From NCBI GenBank assembly GCA_948099385.1, contig CANUEZ040000180.1, positions 1,799,001-1,863,000 on the forward strand: 64,000 nucleotides of DNA, in the 5' to 3' direction. The notes beneath the pieces were generated by a model. It had not been told where the DNA came from, did not search any database, and saw nothing but the letters and a program-made list of their open reading frames with translations. This document shows positions 1 through 13,188 of the stretch, piece after piece. A program made the translations under genes and the position numbers. Source of the DNA: Fasciola hepatica. Lineage: Eukaryota > Platyhelminthes > Trematoda > Plagiorchiida > Fasciolidae. Every line of letters starts with the position of its first letter. Position 1 is the first letter of the stretch.

Positions 1-297
1 ATAGTAACCTTGATTTAATACAATCCATCAGGCACCCTTTTCCGGTTGTAATATTAGTGAGCCTTGTTTATTCAATCGTTATTAATCTATTTGTGATAGG
101 GGGGAAAGGCCCATAATACGAAAGACATACGGTCAACACAAAGGGTCAGCAAAGATAGTTGGTTGAGGCAAATGGAGGTCACATGGAGCTAGGTTACATA
201 TTAAATATGCAATATAACAGTAAACACAAATGTGGTCACTTGAGGATCCCTATGAAGGGAGTTTGGCAAGTTAGTTCAAATAAAAGTGTCTGCATGT

Positions 298-500
298 GAT
301 TCGGATCGGCCCAGATGGGAGCGCGATGGCGCTTTGGTAACACACTCACCTTCGAGTTGAAAGGGCTCGCGTTTAAACCCTGGGTGTGCCACAGGATATG
401 CACCCCTGATGAGCTCTAACAAGAGCGAAACTCGAGTCTGGTGTTTTCAAGTGCAGGTTGGTCAGATCACCTGGGTCTGTGTGTGAAATGTGAAATCTAA
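298..500 (+). mobile_element. SINE-like repeat with tRNA-like head, copy A
   Basis: This segment aligns over about 200 bases with 37200-37410 in the same order and orientation. Shared blocks include a starting TTCGGATC, a block reading ATATGCACC, a block CTCGAGTCTGG, and an end near AAGCAAAG. The first 80 bases resemble a decayed tRNA promoter: an A-box-like stretch around 327-345 and a B-box-like stretch GTTTAAACCC at 372-381. A tRNA-like head followed by an unrelated body is the usual build of a SINE moved by LINE enzymes. The two copies differ at many positions, so both look old. No A-rich tail or target duplication is evident. The homology is seen directly; the SINE label is inferred. Confidence 0.55.
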
Positions 501-720
501 AGGGCAGTTTGCTAAGCAAAGATTCAGCAATCCCAGACACCACTCGCAAATAATTGAGAGATACAAATAAGACAAATACACTCTTGGTTCACCTGATGTA
601 GACAAAGGTTAACCAAATTTCACCAACGTATTGTTTGCTGCCCCATGGGAAGGTTCGGAATTTCGAGACTTATACAATTGTAATGGAAAATCTACATGCA
701 TTCACATCGAAAAGCCGTAC

Positions 721-792
721 GCCGCGAGCCGGAGTCGAACCGGCGACCCTCCGCATATCTGGCAGATGCTCTACCAGCTAAGCTACAGCGGT
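721..792 (-). tRNA. tRNA-like sequence (pseudo-tRNA or SINE head)
   Basis: Read on the minus strand, 72 bases fold almost like a tRNA. The D arm is GCTT/GAGC around AGCTGGTA, the anticodon stem is TCTGC/GCGGA, the variable loop has five bases, and the T arm is GCCGG/CCGGC around TTCGACT. The A box (TAGCTTAGCTGG) and B box (GGTTCGACTCC) are good. The acceptor stem has only five of seven pairs, with mismatches at pairs 1-72 and 6-67. The seven-base anticodon loop CAGATAT has A, not T, at position 33; the triplet in anticodon position would be GAT. These defects favour a pseudogene or a tRNA-derived repeat over a working tRNA. Confidence 0.5.
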
Positions 793-800
793 CCACACAG

Positions 801-1552
801 TTCGGAGTGAATAACGCAAGTGAATAATCGATAAGGCGCGAACAACTATTCCAATGAAACACAGTATCTGTCCTGGTTTTAATCGCTGGACTAAACTCGT
901 CGGTCACTTCCCAATGGGACGAACAGCACACAGATGAACGTGATCCATCGGACGTTGAAATATATTCAGAGAATTTATTGTTGGCACGAGCAGCCTTATA
1001 CAGTTATTGCCAGTATTATGTACATCAGTATTATGTTTCATTACCATATGATATACCAGCTTGATTATTCACACAAGAACAAATCTTTCGTAAATTTATT
1101 CTTGTGTCAGTTATGATCAGTAATCAAAAAATGCCTAAGAGCATCACCTCTCATCCGTCTTCGTTAACCGCTGTTCACGAATGAAAACCTTGATTTATCT
1201 AAACTGTCTGTACCAAGAAGAAAATTTGATCGTTACAAATTAGAAAAGAGATGAGCCCTTGGTGTTTTGTTTCGCCCTCCGTTTTATTGCTGCGTGCGAC
1301 ATGCTTTCCGTTTGTTCATTATCTTTTGTACTAAAACTTTCATGAACCTAAGAGGGTGAATGGAACGAACTTTTTCTCATGTTTCAATAATATCTCTACA
1401 AAACGATGTTCGAACAGAGATGATCAAGTTTTGCTACCCCATTGTTGTGTGTGTATCACAAAACGCCCTAGATACTTGTTGTGTCCCGAATTTAGTAGGC
1501 AGAAGAAATGCGCACATGTAACGGTAAACGTGTACACCTCAATAACGCACGG
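801..1552. other. Unassigned sequence
   Basis: No coding frame, repeat or RNA is recognised. The only open frames are short and match nothing I know. Confidence 0.4.
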
Positions 1553-1554
1553 TT

Positions 1555-1850
1555 AGCTCCACCACACACGAACAATTGAAAACGGAAACACGTATGCAAG
1601 TTCGTGAGTCAGCGATGTATGTAAACAGAAGTGTAAGACAGCTGTACAATCGGACTGAGTCGTGCAAGGTCGTGCAGCACGTGATATGGTTTGACTGGTC
1701 AGTGGTGTCCGAGACGAATCACGGAGATCCGTCAGCTGCGTAAGTATGTGCAAGATTGGAAGGGTGCGTCCATGATTGCATGGGGTGTACATCTTGCGTG
1801 CGTGTGTGAGCACATGATTCTGCAAGCCCAACACAAAATCACTCATTCAT
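1555..1850 (+). repeat. Dispersed repeat R2, copy A
   Basis: About 290 bases align with 21690-21990 on the same strand. Matching blocks include TGCAAG.TCGTGAGT, GTACAATCGGA, GTGCAAGGTCGTGCA, CCGAGACGAATCACG and TGTGTGAGCACAT. The two copies are clearly diverged, with substitutions and small indels. There is no convincing coding frame in common. Copy B lies inside a pair of 43-base inverted repeats; no equivalent termini were found around this copy. The family is unknown to me. Confidence 0.6.
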
Positions 1851-4324
1851 TGTTTGCACAACAAACTGCACTGCTCATCAAGCCCACGCCACACACTGGG
1901 TCCAGTTCAATCTGGCTTCAGACAATGGTGTACTTTATTCTTCTATATGCCATATCATCCGTATTATCGTTCCTCCAATCAATCTCACATCCACCAAGGC
2001 AGTGTGCATCTGTTTTATGCGTGCAATGAATAATAATTCTCACGCCCACACCAGTGACGTATGTCCGTTCTATCATGTAGTGTTGACGACCGACAGGGCC
2101 AGAACCGAGAACCTGCTGGTCAGTGCATGTGCGTGCACCATGCACTTCAGTTCGAGCATTATCTAATTGAATCGTGGAGAGTAGATATGCAAACCAGAGA
2201 TGAAACGGCTGTTCTGAGATTCTACGGATTTTGTGTTGAGCGTTGGAAATGTATAGCCATCTCATAACTGCTCATGCCTCCTACATCTGGAATTCGTTTA
2301 TCAGGTCCGAATGAGATTGAAAAGTTCTCAGATAGAATCTGGCTGCGTATTTCTAAGAGAAAGATTCTAGATGGACATTTTGGGTTACAGCTACCAGACA
2401 CGGATCTATGTAAGACCACCCATGTTACCCTTCTTGTATGTACCCAGCTTTGATGCAAGAATGCGAATTCGGTATCGATCATCAAACGACTGGACAGTGT
2501 ATTTACAATTTAGAGCCATGAGAGATAAACACATTGAATTTTTGAGCTCACTTAAAACCCTTATTCCAATGCAAAATTTATGCAGTCAATGGATGAGGAC
2601 TTGCGTGCCCCGGGAGAGAAAGGATATGCAACATTTGCGAAATAGGTCATGCGGGTGTTTATTTCGGACAAATTCCTGTTGCACTTGGAGCTCATTGAGT
2701 GCCTTGATTAAACTAGGTCATATTATTGACAATAAAGCTTCAGCTTTTCTGACGGGAGACGAGAGTGTTTATGTTCTCGTAGATAATGTACACTTCCACA
2801 ATTGCAAAAGACCAATTCTTTCGACAGAGCACGGATGATTTCCCCTAACTTGCACGCGGCAACAAAAGAAACATTAATTACGATAACCAAATAGTATGGT
2901 TCTGTCTTCCTTTCGAAGGTCCCAGGTTGTAGACTTCCTAAAGTTCGATGGAATCGTTGCGCTCTTTCACAGACACAGTCATCTCTGATGTGGGTAGTCG
3001 TAACATCTCTCTGTAATTGTGAACTTCTGTCTGTTTGAGCACAAAGGCTCAGTAAATGCATCAACAGGATCCTACACTTAAAATAACCGAATATCAAAAT
3101 GACTGCTAACGGCCTGCTCATTACACTTCTGTAATGATTCAGTTGACGTGTTGGATGATAGGACATTTCCAAACCACTCTTTGGGATACTACTAACAATA
3201 TGTCACCAACAAACTGTTCGTCACACCAAAGTTCATTGTACATTTGGCTGGATAATGGAATCAAATAGTTAGTATGCCTCACTTCAGCTCATTATGCTCT
3301 ATCCGTATGACGTCGTGAACTTCCTTGTTGTTCCAAAATCCATAGCTGTTTTCGATCTCGGATACTAATAATTAAAGTAGTAAATGCGTACTCCACACTA
3401 CTCTGACATTCTTTCCAACTCCGATGGGAATGATTGTGATGAGCTTCCGACCAACGGTGGAAATCAAGTTCAGAATCAGCCTTCCATGCTTATGCAGCAG
3501 ATATTCCAAGACAAACGTAAATTGATAACTTTTCGTCCTACTTGACATGTTCTGGTTATACCAAAGGCACACTGAAATTTGTACCTGGAAACCATGATTG
3601 CTCTGGTTATAGCGGCCTATTTTTGGCCCTTATTACCAGTTATGGTGAATCAACAAACACTCTCACTAATTATATTATCTTCATTATCTTCACTTTTTCA
3701 TGCAGTAGTAAAGATATACACCATGTCTGGGGGTCAGAGAATGTTTTGCCAAAGTCCAAAGATGAAAAGAGACAAAATAGAGATTCAAAAAGGCAGCTCA
3801 AGCGCTTTGTTTAGATCACTTTTAGTGCACATCTAAATCATCTCGAAGTACGATCACCGGGGTGATCAGGGGTTTATTTCATCCATGTCAACGATAATCT
3901 AAAGCAGTTATCAAGATTTGCTAATAAAGTGAGACACCCGATCAATTAAAATGAAATAGGACAGTCATGCACTGATTCTAAAAATCCAGTTAGGGGAATT
4001 TCTTGCATGAACTAAATTCGAAATGAGTCAGCTTTGACAATTAAAAGGGAACCCATAATGAGAATCAAAACTCATCTCTTCTCAAAGATGTTTCCATAAT
4101 GAATAGGACTACGTCTGAATTCGGCTAATGTGCCTGGTTTTTTTGCTGCTTCTGACAGCTGCGTTATCCAGAGGAGGTCTGATAAGACACTTCGTCATAA
4201 ACAACGTAGACAGGCTGCTTCAGTTGGACTGCTTATCAACCATTTTCAGACGCTTCAGTGGAATCACCGTTGGTCGGAGTGGGTGGCTGCAGTGAGATAC
4301 GTTAACTGGGACAAACTTTGATGT
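1851..4324. other. Unassigned sequence with two long open frames
   Basis: Nothing here is recognised. There is a 155-codon open frame on the plus strand (2371-2838) and a 149-codon frame on the minus strand (2723-3172). Their partial overlap on opposite strands, lack of motifs and lack of any neighbouring exon signal make chance frames the simplest reading. Confidence 0.35.
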
Positions 4325-4410
4325 GAATAATATGTTGTTGTTTGTGGGTGACAGGACAAAATTTCCCCTAAGTACACGACCAGTTTCGCGGTTGTTGTCG
4401 ATTATCGGGT
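4325..4410 (+). repeat. Short direct repeat, unit 1
   Basis: About 85 bases resemble 4625-4710. The best block is CAGGACAAAA.TTCCCC, followed by a shared ACGACC and a TCG.G.T region. The units lie 300 bases apart and the intervening sequence is not itself repeated, so this is not a simple tandem array. Confidence 0.45.
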
Positions 4411-4624
4411 ATGCGTACCCGGAACTCTTCTGCTTGATCGCCCGTATGGTTGGACACTCTAGACTAAGTAAATCACCTTATTCTTATTCGAATCGTGAGG
4501 AGCGTGCATAGACGAAGAATCCATTTTTAGAAACGTGAAGTGATGTTTGGAAGCTCATTTCGTCGGTTGATCAAGGAAAACCTCAAAACGAGGACACATG
4601 GTCCGAAGTTTCTGTTTTTGAAAT

Positions 4625-4710
4625 GAGTAGTATATTGTTGTCCGGGAATAGCAGGACAAAACTTCCCCGGAAGAATACGACCGGGATCGTGTTATTTGCG
4701 CTCATTAGGT
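4625..4710 (+). repeat. Short direct repeat, unit 2
   Basis: Second copy of the roughly 85-base segment at 4325-4410, about 75 percent alike by eye. It may be a remnant of a small mobile element or of an old local duplication. Confidence 0.45.
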
Positions 4711-7049
4711 GACAACATCAACTTACAAAGTCAAGGCAAGGTCCACTTAACTTCGGACACAAACGTTAGTCCTATTTGCAGCCACTGGTCTGCTTCCATC
4801 CGTCCAACTACCCTTCCATCTGTATTCTTATTTTTCGCCTCCATTTGACGTCGTAGTGTTTGATGCTACCGATTATCTATTCCTCGAGATACTGATCAGA
4901 AATGTAGTGCTTATTGCTGAAATTCGTGATCGACAGACTGAAGTTTATCTGCACGTCCGAAAACAAAAACGGGGCTATCGTGTGACGTTCTATTCGCATC
5001 AGAGCATATAATTTGTTCTCATGCAAAGCCTTTACATGGGTCGTGTGTGCGATCGTTACACTTGAATTATTACGGTTACTTCATCCCTATGTTCACTCCC
5101 ATTATCCTAGGTCGAAAGAACTGTTTTGCTGATATTTTGACAGAATCCTGTTCAAAGATTTTGCAAGTGTTCAGCTGGGGAACTAATTCGATCTCCTTGA
5201 GATTCGGTGACATTGATGTTTTGGTATTGAGTCAGTTTTACCGTATGAGCTCGGAGATCTCAGCTGGTAGGCCACCACCGTGATTCATTTGTAAGCTGTG
5301 ACCTCGTACCTCACCTGAGTATTTCTGCTTGGTAATCGCGATTAGAGTTAGAATCTCACAAAGTAAATAAAAGGTTGCAATAGAGAGCAAGCTCATTTCT
5401 AGAGAACTTTCTCTTTTGGCTAATATAGTTACATATATATGGCAGGAATGCGTACTTTCGAAATAAGGTACAGTGTCAAACTGAGTTTGATTATTCAGTA
5501 TGGTGGGTGCTACTCAGTTCGGAAAGAAGAGGGGAGGTTTGTTGATCTTAGCTCGGAATGCTGGGCTAACGAAGTACATCTGGGCCAGATTGACCGCACT
5601 GTGTCATGAATGAAAGGTCATGACCAAGATCAGCTTGATTTCGTCTGCGGTTTCAGATCGCTGCCAAGGTAGCTGAAGTGATGTAACGAATTATTGTGTG
5701 GATAAAGTGAAGAGTATATAGGGCTAAGCATCACGGCTGTTGCTAAATGGACCTGACAAACGGCGAATTTACAGGTAATTTTAAACTTACAGTGAAGGCT
5801 CCTTCGTTCATCCGGTGTCTCGAGTCGGCAAAGTGCGATAAGACTGAGCCAATTACATTTCTTCTAATCCCTGTCTTCAGCCAAGCCGGTCTGTATTCCT
5901 GTGTCTTTTGGGACAACTCCCATGTCGTTTTGCTCACAAAGCTTTCCAAACATGAGCAAAAATTAAACGGGTTACCATGAACACGAAAGAAAAGACAGTT
6001 TGTCTTGAAGGTTCATAGATAAGAACCATGGGTTGGTGAAGTGGAGGCTGTGGGAAATTTACGAGTGATTGTTTTTCCTAGGTACCGAACTAGTGTCTCA
6101 CTTGTAACATCGTCTTTGAAAGGAAGTTGCAAGCACAAATCCTTTATCTTTAGATACCTCCAAAATGATATTTCGGATGAAATGTTCTGGGTGGCCGTTG
6201 TTCAGTGGATTTGTCTCGTAGTCTAATTCGTCTCCCTCTATCCCCTTCGAATAGATCTTTCGTATGCGAGACCCTAGGGACCAGGCTAGACTCTGCTTGC
6301 GTTCTAGGGCTACAAAGATAACAGTGTGTCTATTGGTCTGTCCATGTTCTCCTGCTATCCGGGAAGCGGATAAGCTTATCATCTTCTCTGTTCCTTAGGC
6401 TTACCTCTGTAAGAGGTGGATTTGAAACAGAGCGGACTCTGAGCGTGAATGCACTTTCTATTAGTATATTTTATTGTACATGGTTGTCGGTCAAAATGGA
6501 AACGTCACTCACGTAGCCATATTTACTAGGTAGCCATTCTGTGTTGTCTTACGTTACTCTACTTTGAATTCGGAGACCAACGAGTTTATAAGCACAAATC
6601 CCAAAGACGAAGCACTCACAACTCCATCAGCAAGTTGGTAAAGCAAATTATGAAGCCAAAATGGACATTTAGTGTTTATCATAATGGTAGTTTCTTGGAC
6701 TGGTTACTGGAATTCCAATAGTTATATCGTTTTCGATAAAATAATAGCACATATATTAGATCGCATTTGAGATTGGGAGGAAAATAAGTTGAATTTTTCT
6801 TCCGGTCACATTTTTATTTATTAAACTAAAATGGCTTACAATGAATAGAATAAAATTAGGAGTCACATGAACGGCTGCCATACAATTCGAGTCCGTATTC
6901 GTTGGTATTAATTATTTTAAAATAATTCTCTATATCTTTGCTGTCCTGGCGAATATATTCAAAACAGATTATGTTACCAATAAAATACATACCTACAAGT
7001 CACGGTACCCCCACTATCATATGACATAAAAGGGAATCGGAAACGTTAC
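4711..7049. other. Unassigned sequence
   Basis: No gene, RNA or repeat partner is recognised in this 2.3-kb stretch. Open frames are all under about 95 codons and overlap each other on both strands. Confidence 0.4.
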
Positions 7050-9090
7050 GTGAGAAAAAGCAAAGGAGCTGGAAGACAGGCACACCGCACAACACCGGGT
7101 TATATGATAATGCTCAACATTGGGTGTAACAACGTGCGTTCCCTGTTCAACAAGCTTCCGCACCTCAACTATCTGCTTATTGTTCATGCCTTCAGCCAGG
7201 AAATCCAGCCGAATTCTGAAGTGGGTGAATCTGTATTCTGGAAGAAGGGCTATTCATGCTTCCGTCAGGAATGACGGTATTCCCCGAAGACACGAAGTTG
7301 GAGGGCTGTCACCTTTACATTTTCTGTGATGCAACTTGTGCAATGTCATTTTTTCCTACTTTTCGAATGGGGCTGACTGTGTATCTGTCTCATTTTGTCG
7401 TAAATATTTCCGTTTTGACCCTATTACTATCACGAATGTTCATGTTGCACCACAAATCTCAAAAACTTTATTATCCCCTGCGGTTCATTCCTACGTTTCC
7501 CTGTATCGTTGATTGATGATAATCTCCATACCATTGCAAGAGACTTTACCCAGGAATCTACATTTCCACTCCCACCTTTCAGTCTCAATAGTTTCAGCGT
7601 ATTCACACTCGTGGTGATTCACAACCGTACTGTTTCCCAAGAAATCTTCCAAAGTTCTTTCCCATCAGACTCAATGCACATCCAAGTATTGGTGACTGTG
7701 GTACATCGTGTCGTTGTTCAAAATGTATCCCCGAAACATGATCACATATCTTAAACACAGAATAAACAAATCCGGCTTTATCATCCAAACTTATCCAGAG
7801 AAAACCTTCTATTGTTTAACAGCTCTTTGTTTGTTGCCACCTGGGTACAATGCACATTTAACCATTCTATTTTGGTATATTTTGCGACCCGAATTATAAA
7901 ACTATTATAAAATTCGCAGTCCCACAGAAACGGTTTATTTCCATAAAGCAAGAGTAATCTTACCCGACCTGAAACGGTTACGAAGGAAAAATGAGTTGGC
8001 TTACAAAACGCGCAACACACCTGACGTCAGTAGGCTATCAAGGTGGATCAAAAATGAAACCACACATCTGGATCTTACGTTCTCTGAACAGTTTCTGCAC
8101 TCCAGGAACGTCACAGATAGTTGTTTGGGGACTAAGCTACTCTGTGGTCAGAAGGAAGGTCTGCCCACTGACGACATGGATGTTGACCATCTGAATTTCC
8201 AGTTCATTTTTCACTCAAATGAGTCACTCTCAGTCTTCTAACAGCGTAAAAATTTGTAAATTGGAAATTTCTCCAGCAAAAAATATTCAAGCTCCACAAA
8301 TCCGCTAAGTTATTCAAAGCTTCTGAACCGGACAGACCACATTCGGTAGTATTCACACACGGTCCTCGAACTGTCTCTGAGTTGATGGCTACTGTTATCA
8401 ACTACTCACTTGCATCGTTCTTCATTCCTGACTGCTGGAGTCCTGTCACAGTCATTACCGTACCAAAAAGGTCGACTAACCAAACGAGAACCAAGAACTT
8501 TCTACCAATTACACTTTTCTCGCCGGCGTAGAAACCAGTTGAACGTGATTTATCTCAGTGCCTTGAAAACACTGTCAGGAATCCCACTGACGAATATCAA
8601 TTTGCATATAAACCCGAGCTTTCCATGACCGATATAGTAGCATACATAGTTCACTAAATTGTAAAATCCTTGATTAGCGCAAATCATTTGGGTGTGAAAT
8701 CCCCGAGTAGACGTCGGTGAACGACGGTGTATCACGATAGTAACTTCTCGAAAGTTGGAATCGTTTACTTACCCCACACACCTACTTAACTGGCTGAAAG
8801 ACTGCTTCCTAAAAAAACACAGTCAGCCGAAGATGAACGAAAGGATTTCTGATATCTTTTAGGGAGTGCAGCTCTATCGAAGGAGCTAATCTTTCACCAT
8901 ACTTATTCAATAAATACGATCGTGACCTAATTGTAGCCTACTCAGCTCGCTTACTCAATGGCATTGTTTTGGCCCGATCTGTCGCTCAGCAGTCTGATTA
9001 AGATGAAATTCTTGGAAATATTGCGCGTATCTAAAACGATCCTGAGAAGTCGGATCTTCCGTTAAGCTATGCCAAGTGTTAAGATTGCGT
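7050..9090 (+). pseudogene. Degraded non-LTR retrotransposon (LINE): endonuclease and RT remnants
   Basis: Pieces of a LINE pol lie in order in shifting plus-strand frames. At 7105-7330 the frame reads LNIGCNNVRSLFNKLPHL, the typical start of the apurinic endonuclease domain, then a GYSCFR box and, in another frame, DGIPRRHEVGGL. About 1 kb further on, 8390-8520 gives a block like the RT start (VINYSLASFFIPDCWSPVTV then VPKRSTNQ and a degraded nYRPIsl box). At 8590-8640 comes YQFAYKPELSMTDIVAY, the usual QFAYrpgrST box. At 8880-8935 GANLSPYLFN matches the GvPQGs-LSPlLFN motif; the catalytic YADD box is not recognisable. Several frameshifts and stops show that it is dead. The layout suits a CR1/Jockey-type element, but the clade cannot be fixed. 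Confidence 0.75.
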
Positions 9091-9689
9091 TTTTCCACCG
9101 TAAGATAGCATTGTATGAAAAACAGCAACACTAAAAACTCGATTTCTCTTCCAGGAGCGAACCACGTGAGATATCTCGTTTTTACCTTACAAAAGAGCTC
9201 GCATTGTTTTTTACAAATAGAAATTACTGTTTGAAAAATGAGTTGATTATCCTTTGGAATTCATAAACCTAGATGGTTCAGTGATCCACAGTCTGTCAAT
9301 TTTTCCTTTGTACGCTATTCTATGTTTTACATAATGTTATGTTTTACACTAATAATTTTCCCATGTTTGTTGAAAAAGTACTGCATCAAACTTTGTATAG
9401 GCTAGCTCATCATCACTTTTGTTTCTGGGATGGCCTTTGGAAACCTCATATGTAACTATGTCATACGAACACAGTAGTGTCCATTTAATTGACAAAGCGA
9501 CCATCGCTAACCGTTCAAACCCACATTGCACTGCGACCTTTCTCTGAGCCAGACACACCCGTCGCCTGTTTTCATGTTTTGACTTGTGCCTTGAAAATTA
9601 TCGCTACACAGAAATTCCGTAGTTTCGTCCGTTGCTTGTGTTTTAAAAAACGGATGAAGTTTTTAACTCGGCTGTTAAACAGTTTTGGT
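9091..9689. other. Unassigned sequence
   Basis: Beyond the last recognisable RT block no motif is seen. It may include the 3' end of the LINE relic, but no tail or terminal repeat marks a boundary. Confidence 0.35.
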
Positions 9690-9699
9690 TTGTGCGACG

Positions 9700-9920
9700 G
9701 AACTTGGTAACCCGGATTTGACGGACATCCAAGTCGCGTTGGCAGTCAGCACCGGTATGGTGTCAAATCCAGGGTGTGAGGCAACCAAATCTCGGACTCC
9801 GGGACAGCTGATCGATGGAGTGGATCTATTGATGAGAGGTGAATCTTGTAAGAGTTTTTCAAGCCTCAAGGCGCGGCCGCCCACACCAGTACGTTTGTGT
9901 GCAACACGTGGGCACGTGAC
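9700..9920 (+). repeat. Dispersed repeat R3, copy A
   Basis: This segment aligns with about 17846-18040 in the same orientation. Shared blocks include GTCAGCAC.GGT, CAAA.CCA, CAACC.AATCTC, GGACAGC.GATGG, CCTCAAGGC and a final AC.CC.ATGCAACA-like block. Identity is moderate, roughly 65-70 percent by eye. The frame across 9685-9951 is open for 88 codons, but copy B is not open in the same frame, so coding is doubtful. Confidence 0.55.
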
Positions 9921-12900
9921 AACATCCTATAAATTCTTTGGTTTTCGGTAGTAAAAGATTATTCAGACTCGGAGCTGAGTTCTCTCCACAGTTGGTGGGG
10001 TGGGACAAAATAGCTTGTAAAACGTTTCTTCATTCGACTCTCTCAACAGCTCAAAAGCATCGTAAAAACGTGTTCAAGCCAGCGTAGCAATAAATGAATA
10101 GCTTTTTTCTTTGCATTTCACGCATTCCATTGAGTTACAGTCTTTCTGCACTCTTCAATGTGACAGAATAATCTTGAGATTTTGGACGGCATCTGTCAGC
10201 TATCGGCACAGGTACACTTGTAGAGTAGCAATCACCATCCTCACGACTTCAGTACGCTCCCCAACCTTAGGTGTAGTGTCCAAATTGGAAGCCAGATTCC
10301 CAAAGATCAAATGTAGACCTGATTTACCTCGTTAATCTTCTAAGCTATAAAACAATCTAGAATCCACCCCACAGAATAAACAGTTTAGGCTGGTACCATG
10401 AAAGTGCTACTTCCATCAGCCGAAACAGCTGCATTGGTGCGATCACAAAGGGTATAAGTGTGTCTCACATGATTCCTTGAACCACATGTTGCACCCTCGC
10501 GACATGGGACTACCACTTCTGGATCCAAATGTAATATGCGATTTGTTTCATCGCAGTTAGACCAGAATTCCTTGTTCGGTTTTGCACGGGAAGGTATACT
10601 GACACCGACACTAGATGATCAGATAATCCCGCGTCCTACTAAAGTTGTACATTTAACAAGCCTATGGACAGTAAGGGGTCCAGATGAGAAGTGCACAATA
10701 GTATCATAAGTGGAACAGGTTTATAACACCAAAATGCAGTTTCTTGATTCTGTTAACAAATATTATAAAAATGGGCTTCTGCAAAAGTGTTATTTGCGAA
10801 ATAAAGTGGGATTTTCAGTGTACAGACGAACACACTGACAACCATTCGTACTGACCGGCAGTGGTCAAACGATCATCGAGGTGGATTTCAGACCGTTCAC
10901 TCGTGGGCTCGAATGCTGCAAATGTCACCAAGTACTTTCGCCGACTAATAGCCTCGAACTGGCTGCGGTCCCCACCACGAAAAAGTGTGCTATTATCATA
11001 TAATAAAAGTATTTGAAGAGAGAATAAACAAGAAATTACTCTAACTTGAATGACTTTGTAGGAGGGAATTTCGTCCTCCTGAAAATATCGCTGACCAGCG
11101 GTGACCCAGAAGTGAAAGCCTGTTGGAATGAGAAGTTTATTCATATGCCCAGTAGAACAATACAACCCACACCAGTTAATTATTGGTACAATGACGAACC
11201 GGTAATCTTCACCAATAGATTTTGTGTGAAGAACAAACAACCGAGGTCTCGATAGATCAAATCTAACGATGAATCAGGGAACAGAGGGCTGTAATGTGCT
11301 TATGAAATGTGACTGGTGTTAACGGAGATCTGACCTCCTACTTCAGATTCCTTCATCATCTGATCGCACTTTGTCATCAGCTTGTACCATGAAGCCTTTC
11401 ATAACGGATACCAAAGGTTCCCTCGTTTTTGTAGCACCCTTGCTCAGCTACGTATTGACAACTTTGAGCTCCGTGGCATCGTTTCCACGCCGTAAAGCAC
11501 TACTGTCGGTCAGCCAGCACATTAAGCTTGAGATTTGAGGAACTGAACTTTCATGAATGGTTTCATGGAAGGAACACATTTGAATGTGATCAGATAATTC
11601 TTCATTTGTCGTAAGCCTGTAAAGTCAACGAACTCGGCTTCTGGTGCGTTCCCTCATTAGGTCACCTATTAGAGTTAGTTTCGGAAGACGTTAACCTAAA
11701 TGTAGTCTGGGGCTAAGAGTCCACGTACGGACGCGTAAATTTGCGACAAAATCAGCGGTTGTTCTATGGTAAGATGTTGTGTATATCTCCATTTAGTGCA
11801 CAGGTGACACTGATAATTTCAACAGACGCAAAGCACTATTTATGCAGTATTTCAGACCCTCATTGTTTATAGTCATAATTTGTTCGTGAAATTTCAAGAA
11901 AGAGCTATTTTCTTCGGAATGACCTCAGAACAAAACTCACCAGCATTCGGTTTGCGTGCTGTCGCATACGGAGGTAACCAGCTCAGCTGTCTGCCGTACT
12001 ATTTTTGAACTGATCAGCATTGTAACGATGAAGAAATCCGAGAAACTCCGAAGGAACTCTTTGACAATAAGCCCAGTACATATGATATTTCTGTTCATTC
12101 CCTAATGCACAAGGATGGACTAAGAGAGAAATGCTAAAAATGGGAAAACTTTCCACTAATGATGAATTCCACAAATCGGTCGGGCCTACTACTGCTCTGA
12201 GTAAACCGCAAATTAAATGTAATCCAGGTACACGCGATAGATCGATGGGTACTACTAGAACCACTCCGATTCACGTGCGCAAAGATTCACGTTTATATAT
12301 TCCCTACTTCAAGACGTCCGTTATGCAACATTTTCTCACAATGTTATTCTTTTTTTTGCTTATATTCTGACAAACCTGTCGTCAAAAGGCTAAGAAGCTT
12401 TTGCCAAGTTAGAATCCCTAGTTCAAATAAATTTTGTCAGAGAAAGATGATCAACCGATTAGCTCGGGTGGAAAACTTTGCCTATGTTCGAGAGCGCAAT
12501 GGGCATTGAGAGAATAGTTGATGATGCTGACCAGGAATCAGGTGATAAAGGTTGGCAGCTAATAGACTTAGTAAATGACGTGATTGAATAAAAAAAGAAA
12601 GGCGGTTTCCGAAATTTCCATCTCTACTGCAAAATTGCATATCCATCCCCCAAACGTGATTCTTATTTGATGTCACGTATTGGAATGAGTGCAAATAACT
12701 AAAAACGAGCTTCGCCACGTTGTCTGTTCTCATTCACATTTGGGTTTTGAGACTTTCTTGTCGTTTTTCGATCAACCGTTGAAAGCCAGCTCGGATAGCA
12801 TAGTGGTTAGACGTTTGTCTAGCTATCCTTCAAGCAAGGTGGAATTTCCGGAGAAGGCTTGCTGGATGTACACTGTATAGGGTTTTCGTCCCGTAACTGA

Positions 12901-13188
12901 GTGACTCACAGGTGAACAAATTCCGAGCCCTAAGGCAAACAATCTTACATTGCTGCATGTACGATAGGATAAATCATCAAGCAATTACAATAAAATACCT
13001 CACATTGTGAGTAAGCCAATCACAGAATCTAGGCAGCCAAAAAGGGCTTCAAAACGTCCAGGAACAGTGGGCAGAAAATGCTTAAGACAATGATGCAGGA
13101 GTGAGTCAAGTGGTTCGAAAAGAAAGTCCTCATTTTTGAGAAGCACTTTGACCAATCATTGGTCAGAAAAGAAGTGTTTACCTCAGGC

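Noticed and set aside
2371..3172. Two opposite-strand open frames of about 150 codons
   Set aside because: They overlap antisense, lack motifs, and such lengths occur by chance in 64 kb over six frames.
12787..12870. tRNA-like A box TAGCATAGTGGTTAGAC
   Set aside because: No B box or cloverleaf follows, so an RNA gene or SINE cannot be supported.
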